Shown here: positions 58,301 through 64,000 of the stretch, one piece after another
Layout of the letters: every line of letters begins with the position of its first letter
Numbering within the stretch: the stretch's first letter is position 1
Assembly (NCBI RefSeq): GCF_947242115.1
Contig: NC_074725.1
Span: 26,637,398 to 26,701,397 of the forward strand
Length of the DNA stretch: 64,000 nt
Direction of reading: 5' to 3'
DNA from: Biomphalaria glabrata
Lineage: Eukaryota > Mollusca > Gastropoda > Planorbidae
Made by a program: the position numbers and the translations under genes
Notes under the pieces: model-generated
What the model was told of the DNA's origin: nothing
Databases searched by the model: none
What the model saw: the letters and a program-made list of their open reading frames with translations, nothing else

Positions 58301-61262
58301 AAAACAAAAACATTTAAATATAGATGTAATTTTCACACTAACTTCTATGAATTTATTAAAAAGAATGGTACTGGTAATAAAAAAACAATATAAAAAGAGT
58401 TTGACTACAAACTCATGTTATCTTATAAAATACAGACTTTAGTTCAAAAAAGATGATTATGTCCCACACGTCATGCATCTAGTCATGCATGTTAACCAAT
58501 GACTTAAATTCTGCCAAGTCATTGGTTTTCCTGGCTGGCTAAGGCAACCTATTCCATGCTCTAATAGCACAAGGGAAGAAGGAGCATTTGTACCCCTGTG
58601 TGTCAGTTCAATCACACATTATGACATTATGGTGCACATGCACACAAACATCAATCTTGTAAGATGGAGAGTAATAAAGAACAAGCTAGTCTCTGTTTTT
58701 AAATGTTTATTATATGTATGGACATACAATAGGCATACTTAGTTTTTAAAAGAGTGCCTACTTTTAGAAGACCAGGATTAGCTGTAGCAAACACAAAAAT
58801 ATGTTACATTTTTACTTCTTTGTAAACTTAAATTCTTTGACAAACTCCAAAATATATATTAATATATATTACAAACAACAAATCTGTTGGATTATTTTCA
58901 TTGTTGTCAATAGGGCAGATGATGCCAGGGTCATCCGTTTCTGTGGCCTATGGTTAACGAGGGTCTCATGTGGCCAGCACAATGACCAACCACCTTTACT
59001 TTACCCCAACCTATGTTAGGTAACCATTACTGATGGATGGACACAGAGGCATCCAAAGATCCTGAAATTAAAAATCCCAGTCTTCATTAGGATTCGAAAC
59101 ACGAACCCCTGGTTTGGAAGCCAAGCACTTTACTACTCAACAACGTGCCTCCTACATTTTGACAGTACATATAATTTTTTTGTCTGACTAGTAATATAAT
59201 TGAAAAGTACTGATAAAACCAGTGATCTATGTTGTTGATGAATGAGCTGATGAAAGTTGCAAAGGTTAGTTAGTTAGTTGACAGAAGGAATATTGAAATA
59301 TAGTGCTCATTAGTGTGTACTTGTCTACTATTACATGGACCTATTTTGAGCTCAATACAGGCAATGGTGCATTCTGATTTTTTATGCACGCTGGACTGTT
59401 GTTTGGATTGTCGATGGTCCCAGGTTCATACCCTCCCCGCTGCCATTCAACATCGTCCTGCAGGAGATTTGGACTAGGTAGTAAATTATCTTCAACTCTG
59501 AAGGAACATCCAAAACATGTAAAAAATTTAAAAAACATCCAAAACATGTAGAACATTTGACAAAAATTAAAAAATTAGCAGCTTTTCCCTATTAATAAAA
59601 AACACTTACCACAAGATGACTTGTGTAGATGTATGGACTGTTCCTGACATAAATTACTGCAGTAGTAACATACTCCACAATGGACACATGATATGCTTTT
59701 ATCACATTTCTTTTTGCATTTGAAGCATTCTTGGTCAGAAATTTGATAAGCCTTTGATTTCCGTACATCTATTATGATCAAATATATTTTTTTTAATGCA
59801 AGTTATTTCCAAAGAGGCAAAACCATAGTTTTGTAATAAGTAATAGTCATTTAAAAACTTTGCAAGCTTTCGTCATGAAAGTGAAAAAAATATCAATATA
59901 TAATACATGAATTAAGTAGCCATAATCAAATATAATAATGTTAATGGTAAGCCTCAAACAAATAAACCAGGTCACGACCTATACAGGTACTGAACTGTTT
60001 GAAGGAAACATATCAGGCATGTGTATATTAATAAAAATACGTATCTAGTTCTTGTTATCTACCACATAAACATTCAATAACCAGTATAGACCAAGAATTT
60101 CTTGGCCACATGACACCCTCGTTAACAGTTATCTGCCCTATAGACAACAAGGTCTAAAGGGGAACTTTACTTTTTACTTTACTCTGCTTCAAAAAGTAAA
60201 TCTAATGTTTCAGGATTATGAAAATATGAAACCTAGAAATGTTTTCCTTTACTAATGACCACAATGAAGTCCTGTCATTGAGCTTAAATTTTACAAAACA
60301 AATTTAGAACATTTCCCAAACCTTAAAAAAAAATTAAACATTTCATCTTAAATTCATTTATTTTACCACTAACAATTATGGCTTAAAAATGTTAACAAAA
60401 AAAAAAAGGGATTTCTCTACTTTTGTGTAATAAAAGTTCGTTTAAAGTTCGACTTTGAACACTTGCATCATCTGTAGATATCTGACGAGTATCTGCTCTG
60501 ATGAATGGTGAACAGATATTTTGATGAACATTTTGGTCCTCTTGTAAACACTTTGTACTGCAGTAACTGAAAAATGAACACACAAAAAAACACGAGAGAA
60601 TGATGTTTACAGGAAAAGCAAAACATTTTAATCATCATACAAAACATCTTAATCATGCTACTAAACATTCTTCAAACACAGGTTTCTGTATGTCTGTAAT
60701 ATATAATCCAACATCAATGCATATATATATATTGTAGTAGTTGTAAATTAGTGTTATGTTTGTATTAGTATTTTATATAGGTCTGCATAATACATGATTT
60801 TTACCAGCTATCTAATCTTGATTCTAGTGGACATATCAAGATCAATATCTAATTTTACAAAACAAAAATTACATAACCCAGAATTTTTTTTTAAAAAAAA
60901 AGCTACATCTTCATGGCTCAATATGAAAACAATCTCATTTACAATGAACTCAAAGATAGCTGTGGATTTAGACTATTATTAAATTAAAAAAAGATTTATT
61001 TGTCTTTTAGAAGAAAAAAAATCCTCTCATTCAAGTTATTGCAATATGACCTCATTGGCTCTTTTGTCAGCACATCACAATCAACACAGGTGGCACAAAC
61101 CACAGGCCTGAGAAATACTGATCAACTAAAATCTTTAAAATTTAAACAAATATCTTACTGAGCTTCTTGACAATGCTCGCAGGAAATCCTCTGTTTATAA
61201 ACAAATACTGCACCACAATTTCTGCAGGCTATGTAGACTCGTACCCATTTTACCTTTTCCAT
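52344..61262 (-). CDS. Double MYND zinc-finger protein, right paralog (6 exons)
   Basis: Exons (minus): 61262-61159, 60566-60487, 59768-59610, 58285-58151, 57258-57146, 52586-52344; 834 nt with stop, 277 aa, intron phases 2, 1, 1, 1, 0, all GT-AG. Finger 1: Cys13, 16, 28, 31, 37, 41, His49, Cys53. Finger 2: Cys76, 79, 89, 92, 98, 102, His110, Cys114. Both are perfect MYND patterns. Exon 4 is the same length as in the left paralog; exon 5 is 8 codons longer. The last exon is about 60% identical to the left copy, with an invariant APLSSCLKPGNFIIL. The C-terminal region is unrecognised, so the function is unknown; a zinc-dependent adaptor role is only an inference from the fingers. Intron 5 (57145-52587) has grown by insertion of a full LINE, a SINE and a solo LTR. 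The exon 2 donor (GTCAGA) is the weakest call; phase agreement supports it. Confidence 0.88.
53037..55910 (-). mobile_element. Nearly complete jockey/CR1-type LINE in intron 5 of the right MYND gene
   Basis: Minus strand. The endonuclease (about 55870-55300) shows ETWLHPEIYNAE, NHGGVLLAI, IGSIYRPPN and FWIMGDFNLPDINW, with SLDQIIKKPTR and a later LLDHEII. The reverse transcriptase (about 54640-53860) shows KASGPDGIPARLLKEL, NYRPVSLTSITCK, QHGFRKYRSCETQL, ILLDFSKAFDKVHH, SGVPQGTVLGPLL and FADD (near 53890). The thumb and C-terminus follow to a stop near 53104, then a short 3' UTR and ataagat tail. The frame is broken only around 53950 (frameshift) and 53645 (stop), and the far 5' end seems missing. 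It is in the same orientation as the host gene. At least nine truncated relatives lie in this window. Confidence 0.93.
56272..56520 (+). mobile_element. tRNA-derived SINE (family 1) with target duplication
   Basis: Box A-like gtggctgagtggtagagc and box B-like gggtttgaatctc, flanked by the 10-bp direct repeat acatcaagaa (56262-56271 and 56521-56530). The 3' tail is shorter than in other copies. The solo LTR at 56537 begins a few bases beyond the right repeat. Confidence 0.9.
56537..57122 (+). mobile_element. Solo LTR (LTR retrotransposon fossil), copy 2
   Basis: A 586-bp relative of 814-1395 with the same TGTCAC start and TTTACA end. The target duplication aagtg / aagag matches at 4 of 5. Conserved stretches include gttacccgctgagatgcgg and gtagcactaacaaggagtgc. 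The middle is diverged. It ends about 22 bp from the exon 5 donor of the right MYND gene (57145) and is opposite in strand. No internal region remains. Confidence 0.82.
57752..57977 (+). mobile_element. tRNA-derived SINE (family 1), internally deleted
   Basis: Box A-like gtagctgagtggtaaagcg is present, but about 50-60 bp including box B are missing just after ctgggggtccc. The 3' body and ctgaaagggg tail are intact. It lies in intron 4 of the right MYND gene. Confidence 0.87.
57983..58030 (-). pseudogene. Partial duplicate of MYND-gene exon 4 3' end
   Basis: About 45 bp here (aaaattcttacatgctaa, aggttgccaaataa) match the 3' end of exon 4 and its donor region (58143-58190) with about ten differences. 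The donor equivalent has changed (TTAGCATGTAAG). It lies about 120 bp downstream of the true exon, is too short to code alone, and is probably a small local duplication. Confidence 0.6.
58418..58590 (-). mobile_element. 5'-truncated 3' end of jockey/CR1-type LINE
   Basis: Minus-strand match to the LINE end, including the ataagat tail and the AWNRLP-like coding end. It lies in intron 3 of the right MYND gene, in the gene's orientation. Confidence 0.87.
58907..59152 (-). mobile_element. tRNA-derived SINE (family 1), minus strand
   Basis: The reverse complement shows the full order: gttgagtagtaaagtgcttg (box A region), ggttcgtgtttcgaatcct (box B region), the body and gccctattga. It is in intron 3 of the right MYND gene, reversed relative to the other copies in the window. 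Confidence 0.88.
59370..59565 (+). mobile_element. SINE (family with ggaacatccaaaacatg tail), copy 2
   Basis: tcgatggtcccaggttcata, then ccctccccgctgccattcaa, then gcaggagatttgg and ctgaaggaacatccaaaac, with the tail motif repeated once. It ends about 45 bp below the exon 3 donor of the right MYND gene. Confidence 0.75.
60097..60178 (+). mobile_element. 3' fragment of tRNA-derived SINE (family 1)
   Basis: Only the last ~80 bp (ggccacatgacaccctcg, then gccctatagacaacaagg and the tail). It lies in intron 2 of the right MYND gene. Confidence 0.75.
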
Positions 61263-61774
61263 TTTGATTTTCCTCTTTGATTTGGATTATGCTGATAATA
61301 TAAAGATCTATTCTATACTAGATTCTAGATCTATATTCTAGGCCTAGAGTCTAGATCTATCTCTATAATTCTATATATATTAAGATTTGGCATTTCTTAA
61401 TCTAGAAATGTTCATCATTCTAGTCAAGACTATAATATAGGCCTATTGTCAATATGCATTTAGGTAGGCCTAATATCTAGATTACTAGTAGTGAGTAAAA
61501 TCAGTAGATTAGATACTATATCTAGATCTAGCGCTATCTCCAACTTCAAGGCGCAAGCCTCAGCAAGAGAATCGGAAATTTCAATAGATTTTTTGTTTCA
61601 CTTTTACTTAGAACTTAGGTACTTCCGCAAAGGCGTTATGACTATCATACTATGAATACCCCAGTAATATTAGAGATTTAAATTTTAAATTAAAAGTAGC
61701 ATAAGGGGTACGGGTTATCTTTGTAAAGTTTATGTAAAACTCTGGGTGGGCGATAGATAAAGAATAGTCTAGAT

Positions 61775-61860
61775 CTAGCTGATTAACAAGCATGACTAGA
61801 ATGACACATGAAATGCCAAGCGTAGGACGTAATTAATATTAATTATCTTCTTTTTTAACA
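61775..61860 (+). mobile_element. LINE 3' UTR fragment
   Basis: ctgattaacaagcatgacta, then gcgtaggacgtaatta and atcttcttttttaac, matching the jockey/CR1-type LINE 3' UTR. The rest of the element is missing. Confidence 0.65.
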
Positions 61861-62339
61861 AATCAATATTAACATGCACTATTTCTAAAGCCTAAAACGT
61901 TATTATAATTTACAAAAATATCATTGATCTGTATCTTTAAATATTAGTATACATATTTAAGTCTACACACAGGGCAGCCTCAACCTATTGTGCAATGTGT
62001 GTAATACGCACAAGCAGGCGGCCGACTTTAGAATTAGCCTACTTTCTAAAACAATTTTGTTGTTTTATAAAAATTCAAATTATGTTATTATCTTTTGAAA
62101 ATATAAACGATATTCTTACATAAGAAATTATTTTGGAAACTAGAACAAAAAAAAAAGGCAACGTGCGAGGCGGGATACCCACGGGTTTTCCATAAAAGCA
62201 CCTAGGCCTACTCATTTCTGGCCTTGAATTTTCGCGGGTCGTTTGTAGGCCTAATAATATATTATTTTTTTTTTGAGTCGAACATATATAGCTCGCCCCG
62301 TAAGTAGATATCTCGTATTACAGGTAATTAAAAAGTCAA

Positions 62340-62880
62340 TTTTAAAAACAGTTTTCCTCTCATATGGAAGGGAGAGGGCGCAACGTCCTGATAAAAAGGG
62401 TTGTTATGGAGTATGTGTGTTTCCTAAGCGGCGGTGAGAAGAGGTTAAGCGACTGATTGGTGGTTATGTTCTTACCCTGGTCCCTTAGAATTAATTCCTA
62501 CTTGTTGTCTCTGGCAAACAGCTCACACCTCTTGGAGCCAAGATCGCGAGCCAGTCTCGGCGACTTGCTCCCAATGTTTGTATGTGTCGTTCACCAGAAA
62601 ACGTTTAGCACACGACACACGCCCCGCTAACACTACATGGCGCTGTGTCCCGACTGCCCCAAAACTCTACTCTATAAAGGCGGAGACCCTAACCCAAACC
62701 TAAACTAACGCTACTAAATCTTCTGTGTCTGTCCCACTTACGGGTATCGAGTCGCCCTACAAACTATACATCTAAGTGTCACACTATTCGTACCCTTTGT
62801 CTGTACTCTGTCAAGTCTGTCGGTGAGCCGTGAAAATACCTTACAAAATAATTAACATTGCTCACACATATCTGTGACAC
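62340..62880. other. Unclassified GC-richer stretch
   Basis: No ORF of note and no repeat family I can name. Its composition differs from the flanking AT-rich DNA, and tctataaagg occurs near 62675. It could be a decayed mobile element or a promoter region of a gene to the right; neither can be shown. Confidence 0.3.
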
Positions 62881-63009
62881 CTATCTATGTCAGCTACAAA
62901 ATTGATTCGAAAGTTTCTTTTGAAGACAAACTTTCAAAGCCTCTTCACCAAAGCGATGAGTCAATCTTACAGCGGAAGGGCCACATTTCTCCCCACAACA
63001 ACACAACTT

Positions 63010-63475
63010 TCTAAACACAGGGCCGGCCTTAGGCATTGGCAAACTAGGCAATACCCCGGTAATAAAGCAACTAAGAGTACTTGAGCGCTTTCACCAAAGA
63101 TGCTTGCGCTCCATCCTGGAAATACGGTGGCAAGACCCCACTAATAAAAAGCGATGTCCTTGCAAACGCCAGTATGGTCCGACAGTTACACTGGGCAGGG
63201 CACATATCCCGTATAGGAGATGAACGTATGCTAAAGGCAGTCTTTTTTGGTGAGCTTACATGTGGTTGATGTAACAGAGGTGCCCCACGGAAACGCTTTA
63301 AAGACCAGCTTAGGCGCCAACTTGCCTTGCCTGACATAGAAATGAGATCACAGGTGGACAATACTTACGTTGCCCTGGATCTGGCAAAATATGTAGGTCA
63401 CAGCTGGGGCTGCATAGCCTTGTGAAATACTGCATTCCTCATTAATCTTCGGACTCAAAGACAAGCCTTATTATT
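63010..63475 (+). mobile_element. LINE C-terminal fragment (zinc-knuckle LINE family) joined to a MITE end
   Basis: cagggccggccttaggc (a MITE left end, as at 10463) runs into LINE sequence encoding LERFHQRCLRSILEIRWQDP, then QLHWAGHISRIGDERMLKAV, and CPGSGKICRSQLGLH-like residues with one knuckle Cys changed. There are several frame breaks and an internal deletion. The tail is aaatactgcattcctcatt then (ATT)n. About 63480-64000 holds nothing I can name. Confidence 0.82.
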
Positions 63476-64000
63476 ATTATAAACTAATGAAAGTTGTTTT
63501 TTTTTAAAAGAAGCATTATATAGGCCCACAATTCTGAAAACAAATTGAGAACAGATGACTTAAAAAAAAAAGTATTTGGGGTAAAGTTTACTAAAATATT
63601 TATGTTTCTTAAGAATTCAAAATTTTCAAAAATGACATTCATGCCTGAAAATAAAAATTGTAGAACCTTAGGAATTACATAAAAACTGTCGTCATATTTG
63701 ACTTTATTGTCTAAAAATCCATGCTTTCGGCATTAATAAAGGGGGGAGTGGAAACAATTAATTGAATAAAATCAAGAGTTCTTTTCTCCACTTCATATTT
63801 TATTGACAGATCATAAACTAGATAGTGCATGACAAGGCTGGTGGTGTACCACTTGCTAAGAAGTCAGTTTAATGACAGAAATGTAATACTGGCAGTCTAA
63901 AAAGAATTTATTTTAAATGTCTAGATGTTCCTTCGAATCAGAATTAAATATTACATCCTAACCTTAACCTCCCATTGGGTGACAGCATGTGAACCCAGTA

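Overview
This window looks like nuclear DNA of a gastropod mollusc, most likely a freshwater pulmonate snail. The evidence is AT-rich sequence, genes split into short exons with GT-AG introns, dense LINE/SINE/hAT debris, many minisatellites, and short hAT elements whose ends look like SPIN transposons. The species call is inference. There are no bacterial genes, operons, rRNA or stand-alone tRNA genes.

Five host genes can be built exon by exon, all on the minus strand, in two tandem clusters. Cluster 1 (1-27.4 kb) holds three copies of a small Rossmann-fold NAD(P)-binding reductase related to flavin reductase/biliverdin reductase B. Copy 1 shows only exon 1 (2809-2967), the rest presumably lying left of the window. 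Copy 2 (9578-14671; 4 exons, 224 aa) and copy 3 (22144-27366; 4 exons, 221 aa) are complete. Copies 1 and 2 sit in duplicated blocks (about 0.6-9.2 kb and 14.0-21.3 kb), and insertions present in only one block date events relative to the duplication.

Cluster 2 (37.9-61.3 kb) holds two paralogous six-exon genes (273 and 277 aa) with identical intron phases. Each protein has two consecutive MYND zinc fingers followed by a conserved C-terminal region of about 150 residues that I do not recognise. This double-MYND family is the best candidate here for something undescribed.

The rest is mobile and tandem-repeat DNA: a nearly complete jockey/CR1-type LINE inside intron 5 of the right MYND gene (53.04-55.91 kb) and many truncated 3' copies; fragments of three other LINE families; several tRNA-derived SINE families; three SPIN-like hAT elements, an internally deleted hAT element with transposase remnants, and other hAT-like MITEs with 8-bp target duplications; two solo LTRs of one family; and minisatellites with unit lengths of about 31, 37, 41, 47 and 48 bp. 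Stretches such as 16.7-17.0, 27.4-29.1, 32.1-34.9, 35.4-36.7 and 63.5-64.0 kb hold nothing I can name.
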